Positions 38,592 through 49,292 of a stretch of 64,000 bases of DNA are shown piece after piece. The stretch lies in NCBI GenBank assembly GCA_900112785.1, contig FONB01000002.1, positions 310,001 through 374,000 of the forward strand. The letters are read 5' to 3'. Position numbers and translations under genes: made by a program. The DNA is from Phytobacter palmae. Lineage in GTDB: Bacteria > Pseudomonadota > Gammaproteobacteria > Enterobacterales > Enterobacteriaceae. Numbering within the stretch: the stretch's first letter is position 1; each line of letters begins with the position of its first letter. The notes beneath the pieces are model-generated. The model saw nothing but the letters and a program-made list of their open reading frames with translations. It ran no database searches and was not told the DNA's origin.

Positions 38592-40466
38592 TCAGGACAT
38601 TAACAAGGTATTTAAACGCTTAATAAACAAGTTGGGATCTTCAAGCGTACCGCGTTCCGCGAACAGCGCCTGATCCAACAGCAGTTCAACCCACTCGCCA
38701 AACTTCGTTTCGTCCTGGGTATCGGCTGTACGTTTCACCAGCGGATGATCCGGATTCAGTTCAAAGATGTACTTCACTTCCGGTACGCTCTGGCCTGCAG
38801 CGGCAAACAATTTCGCCATCTGCGTACTCATTTCGTCGTTATCGGTGGTGACAATCGCCGGTGTATCGGTCAGACGATGCGTCAGACGCACCTCTTTCAC
38901 TCGTTCACCCAACAGAGTTTTAACGCGATCAACGAACGGCTCCAGCGCTTTTTCTGCTTCTTTGGTGGTTTCATCCACTTCATCAGCCAGTTTATCCAGC
39001 GACTCGTCAGCCTTAGATACTGACTGGAACGGCTTACCGCTGAACTCGGTCAGGTAGCTCATCATCCACTCGTCGATACGGTCGGAGAGCAGCAGAACTT
39101 CGATACCTTTCTTACGCAGTAGCTCCAGATGCGGGCTGCTCTTCGCCGCCGCGTAGCTGTCGGCAGTAATAAAGTAGATTTTCTCCTGCCCTTCTTTCAT
39201 GCGGGAGAGATAGTCTTCCAGTGAGACAGTCTGCTCAGAGGAGTCCGTGTGAGTAGACGCAAAACGTAACAGTCTGGCGATGGCTTCCTGGTTTGCGTGA
39301 TCTTCAGCCGGGCCCTCTTTCAGCGCCAGGCCGAACTGTTTCCAGAAGCTCTGGTATTTTTCCGCGTCATCTTTCGCCAGCTTATCGAGCATCTGCAGAG
39401 CGCGTTTGGTCAGCGCGTTACGCAGATTACGGGTGACGGTGCTGTCCTGCAGAATTTCACGGGAAACGTTCAGCGGCAGATCGTTGGAATCTATCAGGCC
39501 GCGCACGAAGCGCAGATAGTTCGGCATAAACTGTTCGGCGTCATCCATGATAAAGACGCGCTGTACATACAGTTTCAGTCCATGCTTATGATCGCGGTTC
39601 CACATATCCCACGGAGCCTGTGAAGGGATAAACAGCAGGCTGGTGTACTCTTGCTTGCCTTCCACGCGGTTATGGCTCCAGGCCAGCGGGTCGGTAAAGT
39701 CATGGGCGATATGTTTGTAGAACTCTTTATATTCGTCGTCGCTGATTTCCGACTTGCTGCGGGTCCACAGCGCCTGCGCTTTGTTGATTTTTTCCCAGGA
39801 GACCACGGTTTCGCCGTCGACTTCTTCTTGTTTCTCAATTTCAACTGGCAACGCAATATGGTCGGAATATTTGCTGATGATCGAGCGCACACGCCAGTCA
39901 TTCAGGAAATCATCTTCGCCTTCGCGCAGATGTAGCGTGATTTCGGTGCCACGATCCGCTTTGTTGATGTCGGCAACGGTGTATTCACCTTCGCCCGCGG
40001 ACTCCCAGAACACGCCATTTTCAGCGCTTTCGCCAGCAGCACGAGTACGCACGGTCACTTTATCAGCAACGATAAACGCCGAGTAGAAGCCCACCCCGAA
40101 CTGGCCAATCAACTGGCTGTCTTTCGCCTGATCGGAGCCCATCGATTCCAGAAACGCTTTGGTGCCAGACTTGGCAATCGTCCCCAGGTTCTCAATAACC
40201 TCGTCGCGGCTCATCCCGATACCGTTATCGGCAATGGTCAGTGTGCGGTTATCTTTATCAAATGAGACGCGCACACGCAGTTCGCCGTCACCTTCGTACA
40301 GATCCGGTTTGGACAACGCGCGAAAACGCAGTTTGTCCGCCGCATCCGAGGCGTTGGAGATAAGCTCACGCAGGAAGATTTCTTTATTGGAATACAGGGA
40401 ATGGATCATCAGGTGCAGAAGCTGTTTTACTTCTGACTGGAAACCGCGGGTTTCTTGTCCTTTCAT
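38592..40466 (-). CDS. htpG: Hsp90-family chaperone HtpG
   Basis: A 624-aa chaperone: N-terminal GHKL ATPase domain with [25 protein letters not shown] and [11 protein letters not shown] (about 32-130), then middle domain and C-terminal dimerisation domain. The middle-domain motif [10 protein letters not shown] supplies the catalytic Arg. The start at 40466 (MKGQETRGF) equals the E. coli one; eight residues of an upstream frame are not conserved. It has a sigma-32 promoter (40555-40583). Confidence 0.98.
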   Translation of the reverse strand: MKGQETRGFQSEVKQLLHLMIHSLYSNKEIFLRELISNASDAADKLRFRALSKPDLYEGDGELRVRVSFDKDNRTLTIADNGIGMSRDEVIENLGTIAKSGTKAFLESMGSDQAKDSQLIGQFGVGFYSAFIVADKVTVRTRAAGESAENGVFWESAGEGEYTVADINKADRGTEITLHLREGEDDFLNDWRVRSIISKYSDHIALPVEIEKQEEVDGETVVSWEKINKAQALWTRSKSEISDDEYKEFYKHIAHDFTDPLAWSHNRVEGKQEYTSLLFIPSQAPWDMWNRDHKHGLKLYVQRVFIMDDAEQFMPNYLRFVRGLIDSNDLPLNVSREILQDSTVTRNLRNALTKRALQMLDKLAKDDAEKYQSFWKQFGLALKEGPAEDHANQEAIARLLRFASTHTDSSEQTVSLEDYLSRMKEGQEKIYFITADSYAAAKSSPHLELLRKKGIEVLLLSDRIDEWMMSYLTEFSGKPFQSVSKADESLDKLADEVDETTKEAEKALEPFVDRVKTLLGERVKEVRLTHRLTDTPAIVTTDNDEMSTQMAKLFAAAGQSVPEVKYIFELNPDHPLVKRTADTQDETKFGEWVELLLDQALFAERGTLEDPNLFIKRLNTLLMS

Positions 40467-40554
40467 GTAAGTCGACCTCAACAATGCCATTAAAAAAGTA
40501 ATAGCCGTGATTCTTCGCGCCGCGAATGTTTAGGCTATTGAAATGATGAGGGTG

Positions 40555-40583
40555 AGATGGGGATGCAGAGGGATTTTTTCAAG
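40555..40583 (-). promoter_or_regulatory. Sigma-32 heat-shock promoter of htpG
   Basis: On the minus strand CTTGAAA (40583-40577) is followed after 14 nt by CCCCATCT (40562-40555), matching the RpoH consensus, about 90 nt upstream of the htpG start. Confidence 0.9.
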
Positions 40584-40608
40584 CGGAGGCCACATGCCGC
40601 AGCCTCCG
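40584..40608 (-). terminator. Hairpin after recR, abutting htpG -35
   Basis: A perfect 7-bp stem CGGAGGC / GCCTCCG with an 11-nt loop. It begins 5 nt beyond the recR stop and ends at the base next to the sigma-32 -35 box. There is no T-run on the minus strand. Confidence 0.5.
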
Positions 40609-40613
40609 TTTGG

Positions 40614-41218
40614 TCAGAATTTAATCTTGTGGCGACCCGCAAGCGAATGGGACAGCGTTGTACCGTCAACCATTTCCAGCTCGCCGCCAACGGGAACGCC
40701 GTGAGCAATACGGCTGGCTTCCACACCATATTGCGCGCAAAGCTCGGCGATATAGTTGGCGGTTGCCTCACCTTCCACCGTCGGATTAGTGGCGAGAATC
40801 ACCTCTTGCAGCGATTCCGCCTGCAGACGCTGCTCCAGCCGATCAAGGCCAATGTCGTCCGGCCCGATACCATCGAGCGGCGACAAGTGGCCCATCAACA
40901 CGAAGTAGCGTCCGGAAAATTGCCCGGTCTGTTCAATGGCATAGATGTCCGCAGGACTCTCCACCACGCAGATTTGACCATTTTCCTGACGGCGAGGATT
41001 GCTGCAAATATTGCAGACATCCTGTTCAGTAAAGGTGCGGCAATCGGCGCAGTGGCCAATTTCCGACATGGCGCGGGTCAATGCCTGCGCCAGGCGCATT
41101 CCACCGCTGCGGTCACGTTGCAATAGCGTAAACGCCATGCGCTGCGCCGATTTCGGGCCAACACCCGGCAGGCAGCGCAACGCCTCCATAAGCTGCGTTA
41201 ACAGCGGACTGGTCTGCA

Positions 41219-41219
<1 letters not shown>
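40614..41219 (-). CDS. recR: Recombination mediator RecR
   Basis: A 201-aa protein acting with RecF and RecO to load RecA on gapped DNA. A helix-hairpin-helix is near the start ([17 protein letters not shown]), a four-Cys zinc finger at about 57-72 (CADC...CNIC), and a Toprim domain follows ([12 protein letters not shown]...[11 protein letters not shown]). It overlaps ybaB by 3 bp (ATGA). Confidence 0.97.
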
Positions 41220-41596
<377 letters not shown>

Positions 41597-41602
41597 TTAC
41601 CA

Positions 41603-43561
41603 TCAAATGGGACGAATACTCTCTTCATCCAGATCCGCATCGAAGAAACGCTGCAGGGTCTGAATGTTGTTATCCGTGATAATCGCCTCGCGCGCCTGCG
41701 CGAGTTTCTCTTCATATATGGCCTGACGCCATTCCAGCGGCGTTCGCACCGCCGGATTATCATCTTCAATGATAGTCAATTCAACCGTATTGCCGTGTAA
41801 TGCCGAAAGCGCGTCCGCCAGCGTTTTTTGCGCAGAGGGCGAATTCAGGTGACGCTGAGCAGAACGCAGATGCAGACAAATTCGGCTCTCATCCTGCTCT
41901 TTCCAGGCATTCAGCGCCACCTGTTCAACCAGCTTAGGTAACGTGAGTCGGCTGATTTCCGCCGCCCAGGCATCACGTTCGAGCGATTCGTCTGCCAGTT
42001 TCTTCGACAACTCCGGTGTTTTTTCGTGCTCCAGCGCTTTTTTTAGCGCCTTCGGCGTGGCTACCGTCTCTTTCACCTCTTCGGTGACGGTTGTCGCTTT
42101 CCAGCGGTAGGCCTCTTTTTTTGCCATCACCTCTTCATGCGCAGAAGGTGCCGGACGCGATTGCACACGCTCGGTGACCGATGCCAGTCTTTCCAGCGCG
42201 CTATTGTTTACCGGCCGCGCGCGGGCTGCGGCTGCCGGTTCACTCTTTTTTGTTTTGTCCGCTCCCTGAGCGCGCTGCAGTTGGCGACGAGCCGCCAGCA
42301 CCTGGCTGGTGGCATCAGGCAGAGTGACATCATGCTGCGGTTGCGGTTGCGGTTGTGGTTGCTGTTGCGGTTGCGATGGCGCCGACGGCACCGGGACCTG
42401 CGTCGGATTCATCACCGCCACTGACGCGGCTGGCGCGAAAGAAGCCCTGGGTGCATCCGGCACCGTTAATGGCTCACGCGGATGAAACGCCAGCGCGCGC
42501 AGCAGAGTCATCTCCATACCCATGCGTCTGTCCGGTGCATACGGTAACTCTTTTCGGCCAATGAGCAGCGTCTGGTAATAAAGCTGCACATCGCCAGGTG
42601 GCACTATGCGCGCCAGTTCCCGCATGCGTTGCTCAATGGGCGCCATATCGCTGCCCAGCGCTGCGGGGCTGAGCTGAATCATGGCGATACGGTGCATCAG
42701 CGTTTGCATTTCCACAAGCAAAGCTTCCCATTCCACGCCACGGGAGGCGGCCTCATTGACGAGCGCCATCGTCCGTTCACCATCGGCAGCCACGACTGCT
42801 TCAATCAACGCCAGGGCCTGGTCGTCATTGAGTGTTCCGAGCATCGAACTGACAACTTGCGCGGTCAGTTGGCCATCGCCGCTGGCAATCGCCTGATCGG
42901 TAAGACTCAGCGCATCACGCAGGCTGCCGTCTGCGGCGCGGGCCAGCAACTGAAGCGCGCGCAATTCGTGAGGAATGTTTTCGGCGTCAAGAATGTGCTC
43001 AAGCTGATGGCGGATTTGATCAACATCCAGTGCTTTAAGATGAAACTGCAGACAACGCGACAGAATCGTCACCGGCAATTTTTGCGGATCGGTCGTCGCC
43101 AGCAGGAATTTGACGTGCTCAGGCGGCTCTTCAAGCGTTTTCAACAGCGCGTTAAAGCTGTGGCGCGAGAGCATATGCACTTCGTCAATAAGGTAGACCT
43201 TGAAACGACCGCGCGCGGGGGCGTACTGCACGTTGTCCAGCAGGTCACGGGTATCTTCGACCTTGGTGCGGGATGCCGCATCAATTTCGATTAAGTCAAC
43301 AAAGCGCCCCTGTTCGATTTCCCGACAGCTATCGCACACGCCGCAAGGCGTCGCGGTGACACCCGTCTCGCAATTCAGCCCTTTTGCCAGTAGTCGGGCA
43401 ATAGAGGTTTTACCGACGCCACGTGTACCGGAAAACAGGTAGGCATGATGGATGCGTCCTGAGGATAAGCCGTTCGCCAGTGCGGTCAGCACATGCTCCT
43501 GGCCGACGACGTCAGCAAAAGTTTGGGGTCGCCATTTACGGGCTAAGACCTGATAACTCAT
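41603..43561 (-). CDS. dnaX: DNA polymerase III subunits tau and gamma
   Basis: A 652-aa clamp-loader ATPase (tau); a frameshift yields the shorter gamma. Walker A GTRGVGKTS, a four-Cys zinc module (C-TPCGVC-DSC) and Walker B VYLIDEVHM lie in the first 160 residues, followed by the AAA+ sensor regions. The C-terminal part binds DnaB and the polymerase core. Between residues ~385 and 420 is a Pro/Gln low-complexity linker (QPQQQPQPQPQPQ) longer than the one I know in E. coli. The start at 43561 (MSYQVLARKW) is the conserved one. Confidence 0.98.
   Translation of the reverse strand: MSYQVLARKWRPQTFADVVGQEHVLTALANGLSSGRIHHAYLFSGTRGVGKTSIARLLAKGLNCETGVTATPCGVCDSCREIEQGRFVDLIEIDAASRTKVEDTRDLLDNVQYAPARGRFKVYLIDEVHMLSRHSFNALLKTLEEPPEHVKFLLATTDPQKLPVTILSRCLQFHLKALDVDQIRHQLEHILDAENIPHELRALQLLARAADGSLRDALSLTDQAIASGDGQLTAQVVSSMLGTLNDDQALALIEAVVAADGERTMALVNEAASRGVEWEALLVEMQTLMHRIAMIQLSPAALGSDMAPIEQRMRELARIVPPGDVQLYYQTLLIGRKELPYAPDRRMGMEMTLLRALAFHPREPLTVPDAPRASFAPAASVAVMNPTQVPVPSAPSQPQQQPQPQPQPQHDVTLPDATSQVLAARRQLQRAQGADKTKKSEPAAAARARPVNNSALERLASVTERVQSRPAPSAHEEVMAKKEAYRWKATTVTEEVKETVATPKALKKALEHEKTPELSKKLADESLERDAWAAEISRLTLPKLVEQVALNAWKEQDESRICLHLRSAQRHLNSPSAQKTLADALSALHGNTVELTIIEDDNPAVRTPLEWRQAIYEEKLAQAREAIITDNNIQTLQRFFDADLDEESIRPI
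42240..42251 (-). other. Programmed -1 frameshift site producing gamma
   Basis: A AAA AAG (42251-42245) in the tau frame, followed in the -1 frame by GAG TGA (stop 42242-42240), gives gamma of about 440 residues. An upstream AGGGAG lies about 14 nt before the heptamer and a GC-rich stem (ACCGGC.GCCGC with GCGCGGCCGGT) follows directly. All three stimulatory elements known in E. coli are present. Confidence 0.92.
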
Positions 43562-43672
43562 TGGCAGGCTCTGAAACGCTGGAGGTGGATGAATAGGAGG
43601 GAATGCTATCACAACCTCACTTAATCAGCGAGGTTGTCTCATTTGGCAATAAATCGGATGTCGCCGTTACAG

Positions 43673-43770
43673 GCAGTTTAGTAACGGACAGCGCACAATA
43701 TCCGGAACGTACGCGAAGTACGTGAGGATTACGAGCACTGGCCGGCGCTAAAATGACAAATAAGGCAGCC
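43673..43770 (+). repeat. Intergenic repeat, copy C (3' of apt)
   Basis: About 98 bp: GCAGTTT, AACGGACAGCGCACA, CGTACGCGAAGTACGTG, GAGCACTGGCCGG, AAATGACAAATAAGGCAGCC. Same block order and orientation as copies at 14411 and 30164, with the AGCC end 6 nt from the apt stop codon. It occupies most of the apt-dnaX gap. Confidence 0.85.
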
Positions 43771-43776
43771 CGATAA

Positions 43777-44328
43777 TTAATGCCCAGGGAATGGCACAAG
43801 ACTAAAGCAGGTCAACCCCTGTTTTTCCAGACGTTGCTCACCGCCCAGATCAAACAAGTTAATGATGAACGCTGCATCGGTCACTTCACCACCTAAACGG
43901 CGGATCAGTTTTACCGTCGCTTCGATAGTGCCGCCCGTCGCCAGCAGATCGTCAACGACAAGGACTTTATCGCCAGCCTGGATAGCATCAATATGAATCT
44001 CCAGTTGATCGGTACCGTATTCCAGTTCATAGCTTTCCGCGATGGTTTCACGCGGCAATTTACGCGGCTTACGTACTGGTACAAAGCCAACGCCCAGGCC
44101 CAACGCAACCGGTGCGCCGAACAGGAAGCCACGTGCTTCTGTACCTACTACTTTCGTGATCCCGGCGTCTTTGTAGCGTTCGACCAGCAGTTCAATGCTG
44201 AGAGCGTACGCTTTCGGGTCTTCCAGCAAACTGGTGACATCACGGAACAGGATGCCCGGTTTCGGATAATCCTGAATGCTTTTGATGCTGTTTTTGAGAA
44301 ATTCAAGCTGCTGCGCAGTCGCTGTCAT
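43777..44328 (-). CDS. apt: Adenine phosphoribosyltransferase
   Basis: A 183-aa salvage enzyme making AMP from adenine and PRPP. PRPP-binding loop [13 protein letters not shown] at about 122-134, and [15 protein letters not shown] upstream of it. The start at 44328 ([10 protein letters not shown]) is the conserved one; a frame from 44370 is longer but not conserved. Confidence 0.97.
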   Translation of the reverse strand: MTATAQQLEFLKNSIKSIQDYPKPGILFRDVTSLLEDPKAYALSIELLVERYKDAGITKVVGTEARGFLFGAPVALGLGVGFVPVRKPRKLPRETIAESYELEYGTDQLEIHIDAIQAGDKVLVVDDLLATGGTIEATVKLIRRLGGEVTDAAFIINLFDLGGEQRLEKQGLTCFSLVPFPGH

Positions 44329-44479
44329 GGGTTTTTGCCTGATAGAAACGGTGTTACTCACGGCGCACACTGAGGTTTCGCATGTAACCTGCGGTTAACA
44401 TTTAACCAGTCGCGCCTGTGCTCGAAAACGCTCGAATTTACTGGCAGAACGAGACAATTGCAACTTCCATCGGTGAGCT

Positions 44480-44857
44480 TTATGGTTTTTGTTGCTTTGC
44501 GTCAATCACGGGCAGGCGCCACATAAAAATCAGCAGGCAAGACAAAATAACCAGCAGTAACCATCGCACCCATATTATCTTCACCAGCCAGAGCGAAATG
44601 GCGAAAGTTATGAGTATCACAGCGATGGCCCGGGGTTTAGCGCCCGGCGGCATTGCCTTATAGGTTTGCCAGTGACGCAAATAGCCGCCAAACCAGGAAC
44701 GGTACAATAACCACTGGTGAAAACGGGGCGACGAGCGCGCAAAGCACCAGGCGGCCAACAGAATGAAAGGCGTGGTCGGCAGTAAAGGTAAAACGACGCC
44801 GAGAGTACCCAGCACTACCGCCAGCCAGCCAATGATGAGTAAAATAGTCCGTTTCAT
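44480..44857 (-). CDS. ybaN: DUF454 inner-membrane protein YbaN
   Basis: A 125-aa membrane protein with about three to four hydrophobic segments. The DUF454 signature GTLGVVLPLLPTTPFILLAAWCFARSS is split across the first two helices, followed by a cytosolic loop with WLLYRSWFGGYL. No function is known to me. Start 44857 gives the E. coli length. It is divergent from priC with 69 bp between. Confidence 0.92.
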   Translation of the reverse strand: MKRTILLIIGWLAVVLGTLGVVLPLLPTTPFILLAAWCFARSSPRFHQWLLYRSWFGGYLRHWQTYKAMPPGAKPRAIAVILITFAISLWLVKIIWVRWLLLVILSCLLIFMWRLPVIDAKQQKP

Positions 44858-44926
44858 AGTGCGAATCATTATCATTGATGAGCGGCTAATGTAGCATAGT
44901 CGTCGCCATTTACAGGGGAGAGAATC

Positions 44927-45454
44927 GTGAGAAGCGCATTGCTTTTACAGGCTCTGGAACAAAAGCTGGACGAGCTGGCACGACAAATCGCTCCACAGGC
45001 AAAACACGCTACGGTGAGCCCACGTTTTGACCGTCATCTCTTTCGCACACGCAGCACCACCATGGAGGCTTGTCTGCAAGAAGCTCAGCAGAGTCTGATC
45101 GCGCTTCGCCATGCTGTCGACGCACAACAAATTGAGCAGGTAACCTGGCTTGCAGAGCACCTTGGCGCACAAATTGCGGCCCTTAGTCGCGAATCGGCCT
45201 CATGGTCGCTGCGCGAGTGGGATAGCCCCGCGCCCGGTATTCAAAAATGGCAGCGTAAGCGTCTGCAACATCAGCAATTCGAACAACGTCTGATGGCAAT
45301 GAAACGTGAGCGTGAAGCGCGTCTGGCAAATGTCGACACTTTCGTTGAACAACAGCAATTACACAAAGAAATCATCGCATTTGAAGGGCGGCTTCGCCGC
45401 TGCCGCGAGGCGCAGGATAATATTGAACGGGTGCTGGCGCGCCTGACACGTTAA
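44927..45454 (+). CDS. priC: Primosomal replication protein N''
   Basis: A 175-aa all-helical protein of replication restart that recruits DnaB at stalled forks. The start is GTG at 44927 with GGGGAGAG upstream, giving the E. coli length. Conserved segments FDRHLF, WLAEHL and SWSLREWD are present. Rich in Gln/Arg/Glu and more variable than its neighbours, as usual for PriC. rsmS follows 14 nt later. Confidence 0.95.
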   Translation: MRSALLLQALEQKLDELARQIAPQAKHATVSPRFDRHLFRTRSTTMEACLQEAQQSLIALRHAVDAQQIEQVTWLAEHLGAQIAALSRESASWSLREWDSPAPGIQKWQRKRLQHQQFEQRLMAMKREREARLANVDTFVEQQQLHKEIIAFEGRLRRCREAQDNIERVLARLTR

Positions 45455-45468
45455 CCCGAGGAGAGAGT

Positions 45469-45621
45469 ATGTCCCTGGAAAATGCACCGGATGACGTCAA
45501 GCTGGCGGTCGATCTGATTATGTTGCTGGAAGAGCATAATATTGCGCCAGAAACCGTGCTTAAAGCGCTGGAAATTGTACAAAGGGATTTCGAACGCAAA
45601 GTGAGAGAGAGCCAGGATTAG
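45469..45621 (+). CDS. rsmS: Small protein RsmS (YbaM)
   Basis: A 50-aa protein starting [20 protein letters not shown] and ending RKVRESQD, matching E. coli YbaM (53 aa). The ATG at 45469 follows GAGGAGAGAG. RsmS is named for pleiotropic control of secondary metabolism in soft-rot enterics; its biochemical role is unclear. It is the second gene of the priC operon and shorter by three residues at the C-terminus. Confidence 0.93.
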   Translation: MSLENAPDDVKLAVDLIMLLEEHNIAPETVLKALEIVQRDFERKVRESQD

Positions 45622-45672
45622 GCCTGGGCGCGACCTGATGCCCTTCTCCACGTGACGAGGAAGAAAACGTTA

Positions 45673-45795
45673 GTCCGGATAAGCCGACGTCGCCAGCAGG
45701 AATAATCCGCGGCGGCGCTAACGCATACCGGGGGTACAACAGGAGGGGCTTGTTGACCAGGTAAGGCGCGCCGCCATCCTGGCAAGCCCCGCGCC
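45673..45795. repeat. REP-like sequence between rsmS and mscK
   Basis: The 193-bp convergent gap contains REP-type motifs (GTCCGGATAAGCCGACGTCGCC, ATCCGCGGCGGCGC) and a GC-rich pair GGGGCTTG / CAAGCCCC (about 45745-45790). These probably form the shared transcript ends. Confidence 0.5.
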
Positions 45796-45814
45796 TTTGA
45801 AGTAAGGGGATGAA

Positions 45815-48800
45815 TCAGCCCTGTGCAGGCGTCGGATCGTCGCCTTTCAGCTCGCGTTTCACTTCCGTATGCTCTTCGCCGCCAGCATTGCGTAAATGGA
45901 CTTCCAGCTGGTTGAAGGCGATGTTGATGTTATTTTCGCGACAAAGTCTGTCGATCGTGCGGTTCAGTTCATCCACCGTATAGCTACGATCGCGCAGTTC
46001 ACGTACATACAGACGCAGTTCGTGATCCAGCGTGCTTGGGCCAAAAGTGGTAAAGAACACCGACGGTTCCGGATCGTGCATCACCTTCGGATGTTCCATC
46101 GCCGCTTTTAATAAGACCTCTTTCACCTTATCCAGATCGGAACCGTACGCTACCCCCAGACGGATTACCACGCGTGTAATGGTGTCTGATAACGACCAGT
46201 TGATCAGACGCTCGGTCACGAATGCTTTGTTGGGAATAATGACCTCTTTGCGGTCAAAATCGGTGATTGTGGTGGCACGTATACGGATCTTACTTACCGA
46301 CCCGGAGAAGGTACCGATGGTGATGGTATCGCCAATACGCACCGGGCGCTCGAACAGGATGATAAGGCCAGAGACAAAGTTACCGAATATCTCCTGTAAG
46401 CCAAAACCCAGACCAACCGAGAGTGCTGCCGCCAGCCATTGCAGTTTGTCCCATGAGACGCCCAACGACCCAAACACCGTCATCGCGCCAACGGCAATGA
46501 TGACATAGTTCAAAATAGTGGTAATGGCGTAGGATGCCCCCTGGCGCATGTTCAGGCGCGAGAGAACGATCACCTCCAGCAAACCCGGCAAGTTTCGAAT
46601 TAGCGCCCAGGCCACCACCGTAGCAATCAATGCAAACAGTATATTTCCCATGGTCACGCTTTTTACTGCAGCGACGCCAGCCTCTGTACCGTTGTAGTGC
46701 CACAAAACAACGCTGTCCAGGTAGGCAAAAACAGTGATCAAATCCGACCAAATCGCCCAGAACACGACACCAAAGAGGGCGATCATCAGCAACATAGTGA
46801 TACGTAATGTCTGCTGGTTGACCTGCTCCAGCGCAATGCCCGGCTCTTCCTGCGGCTCAGCGCCTTCTGCTCCCTCTTTAATCAGGTTCTGGCGACGAGC
46901 AAGCGCACGGCGATAAGCGATACGACGTGCGGCAACGCTCAGGCCGCGCAACACGGTCTGGTAAAGCAGATTCCAGAGAATGACCAGATAGACAGTTTCA
47001 ATCCAGCGCCCGGCCAGGCGCAGCGTTGTATAGAAATAGCCGGTGGCCGTCAGCACCATCAATGCGACCGGCACAATCGCCAGAACGGTGATCGTGATAA
47101 GGCGAATACTGTGAGACTCTTTATCCCGCCAGCTTTCACGGAACATCGGCCACACCAGCCCGGTGATAACCAGCAAGTTAAGCAGAATTACCGTTTGTCC
47201 AAGGACATCATCCATCAGATGCAATGGCGACAGCTCAGAGACTACGGACCAAAAATGGAGCGGTAACAGCGCAAGGCTGATACGCACAATCTGTCGACGC
47301 CAGTGGCTGGTCAGCTGTTCCGGCATGTTGAAGTGGTTTACCGCCACGCCGTCCTTTTCCAGCACCTTCCAGCACAAACCGAATACCAGCCAGAATACTG
47401 TCAGTTTTTTACTGAACGACCACAGCAGTTCGCTGATATTGAGCTGCATCGTCAATAAAATGAGGCCAATGGCCAGAATGAGCAGGCACACAGGCAGCGC
47501 GCGAATGAGATCGATAAGAATCGCTTTCGGCGTATGTAACTGGCTGTCATTACGTAATTGACCAACCTGAGCCGCAAGACGCGCCTGATAGCTACGCAAC
47601 CAGCTAAGACGCCAGCGAATTAAACCGGCAATTAACAACAGCGGGAGGCCCGCGAGGAAAGCGATAGCCACCGCAGGCCAGGCTTTCTCCCAGTTCACGG
47701 TGATTTTCATTTTGCTTATCTGGTCTTTCAGCGCCTGTGGGAAAGATTTAACCCAGTCCCAGTCCATCGGCTTGTTGCTGTTTACCCAGAAAATTTGCTG
47801 CGTCAGGATCTCCTGGAGGCTTTTCGACACGCTCATCAGCTGTTGCTGGTTAACCTGCAGATTAATCGCCATCATCAGCTGATTACCTAGCTGCTTATTT
47901 AACTGATCGAGCAGCTCACGACGCATGTCCACGACTTGTAACAGCGCGTCATGCACTTCATCGTTGACCTCACTCGAATGCCCCTCTTCCAGTTTCGCCA
48001 CGAACGCATCGCTCTGGAAAAGGGCATCACGCTGCTGATTGATCTCAAACTGTTCCAGGCGCAGATCCGCAATACGGTTGGTCATGTCTTCCAGTTCATC
48101 AGCGGAAGGAAGCGTTTGTTGTTGCTGATAAAGGATGCGCGACAGCAGCAAACTACCTTTAAGCACCGAAATCTGCTCTTTTACGTTACGCTCAGATTGC
48201 AGCGCGCGATCAAGCCAGTTTTTTACTTTGATATTTTGCTGCACCAGCGAGTTGCCATTTTCCGTCGCGGTAATGAGTTTCTGGCTAAGCTGGTGGTTAA
48301 TGTCCAGTTCCTGCTTCACTAACGGCATCGCCTGGATACGGGCAGTTTCATCCGGCGTTACGGCTTCCTGGGCGGTTTTTTCTGTCAGCGTCAGCCGCTT
48401 GTTATTCACGGCCTCCTGCAACAGTTGCAACTGGTGTTCAAGGCGATTGCTGTTCGCAGTGGTGTAATCGCGCTGCTTTTGCAGAGTATCCTGCAAGGTG
48501 GTATTGCCTTCGAGGCTCTTACGCAGTTGTTCGATTTGCGCATTCAGCAATGCCTGTTGAGCAAGTAAAAGTGTCTGCTGCGTCGGACGCAGTGCCCCCT
48601 CACCTGCCGCAGTGCCATTAAGACGATTACGGATTTGCTGCAGCTGCTGCGAAGCGGTGTACATGGAACTCTGCACGCGTTCCGGCTGTGTCTGTAACGA
48701 TACTAACTGGCTGTTATAGTTAGATAAATCGTTCTGTGCCGCTTGTAAATCATCCAGCAACTGTGCCACGCGCGATTCAAGCTGACGCAGAGAAAGCGTT

Positions 48801-49171
48801 GCCAGTGTTTTACGCGTTTCATCGTCGTTATCTTTATCGTTGAGCGCATTGAGAGCATCAGTCGCCTGGCGCATTTTGTCCGGTGCCTGGGCTATTTTTT
48901 GCTTTAAGAGCGCAGTTTCTTGCTTAACCCGTTCGATTTTATCCAGAACATCGAGGATTTCTGTTAAATCCTGGATGACCAGTTTGTCCGTAGCCGTGGG
49001 ATCTTTTTGCTTATTCAGGGCATCGAGCTGACTTTGGATATCGGAGCGAGCAGGTAATTCATTGTTTGTCGGGGCCGCTAAGGCACTGCCAGTAATGAAG
49101 GCAAAGACAAAAAACAGCGCGGCAGCCAGAACCGGGAGCGCACTTCTTGAGCGAGTGAATTGCAGCATCAT
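45815..49171 (-). CDS. mscK: Potassium-dependent mechanosensitive channel MscK
   Basis: An 1118-aa inner-membrane channel that opens on membrane tension in high K+. A signal peptide (cleavage after ALA near residue 32) precedes a long periplasmic coiled-coil region (to about 475) rich in Gln/Leu. Eleven membrane segments follow; the last lines the pore in the MscS-like domain (AALSVGLGFGLQEIFGNFVSGLIILFERP is the pore and following region). The C-terminus is the MscS-type cytosolic cage. The first or second Met may be the start. Confidence 0.96.
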   Translation of the reverse strand: MMLQFTRSRSALPVLAAALFFVFAFITGSALAAPTNNELPARSDIQSQLDALNKQKDPTATDKLVIQDLTEILDVLDKIERVKQETALLKQKIAQAPDKMRQATDALNALNDKDNDDETRKTLATLSLRQLESRVAQLLDDLQAAQNDLSNYNSQLVSLQTQPERVQSSMYTASQQLQQIRNRLNGTAAGEGALRPTQQTLLLAQQALLNAQIEQLRKSLEGNTTLQDTLQKQRDYTTANSNRLEHQLQLLQEAVNNKRLTLTEKTAQEAVTPDETARIQAMPLVKQELDINHQLSQKLITATENGNSLVQQNIKVKNWLDRALQSERNVKEQISVLKGSLLLSRILYQQQQTLPSADELEDMTNRIADLRLEQFEINQQRDALFQSDAFVAKLEEGHSSEVNDEVHDALLQVVDMRRELLDQLNKQLGNQLMMAINLQVNQQQLMSVSKSLQEILTQQIFWVNSNKPMDWDWVKSFPQALKDQISKMKITVNWEKAWPAVAIAFLAGLPLLLIAGLIRWRLSWLRSYQARLAAQVGQLRNDSQLHTPKAILIDLIRALPVCLLILAIGLILLTMQLNISELLWSFSKKLTVFWLVFGLCWKVLEKDGVAVNHFNMPEQLTSHWRRQIVRISLALLPLHFWSVVSELSPLHLMDDVLGQTVILLNLLVITGLVWPMFRESWRDKESHSIRLITITVLAIVPVALMVLTATGYFYTTLRLAGRWIETVYLVILWNLLYQTVLRGLSVAARRIAYRRALARRQNLIKEGAEGAEPQEEPGIALEQVNQQTLRITMLLMIALFGVVFWAIWSDLITVFAYLDSVVLWHYNGTEAGVAAVKSVTMGNILFALIATVVAWALIRNLPGLLEVIVLSRLNMRQGASYAITTILNYVIIAVGAMTVFGSLGVSWDKLQWLAAALSVGLGFGLQEIFGNFVSGLIILFERPVRIGDTITIGTFSGSVSKIRIRATTITDFDRKEVIIPNKAFVTERLINWSLSDTITRVVIRLGVAYGSDLDKVKEVLLKAAMEHPKVMHDPEPSVFFTTFGPSTLDHELRLYVRELRDRSYTVDELNRTIDRLCRENNINIAFNQLEVHLRNAGGEEHTEVKRELKGDDPTPAQG

Positions 49172-49292
49172 TTGCGTGATTAATCTGTGAACAGGAAAGA
49201 TGGCCGAAACTAGCCACGTGCGAAGAATATCACGCCGTGAAGTTACAACCTAGTAACGTAATGTTAGCAGTCGCTTTTTCCGTAAATTCTGA

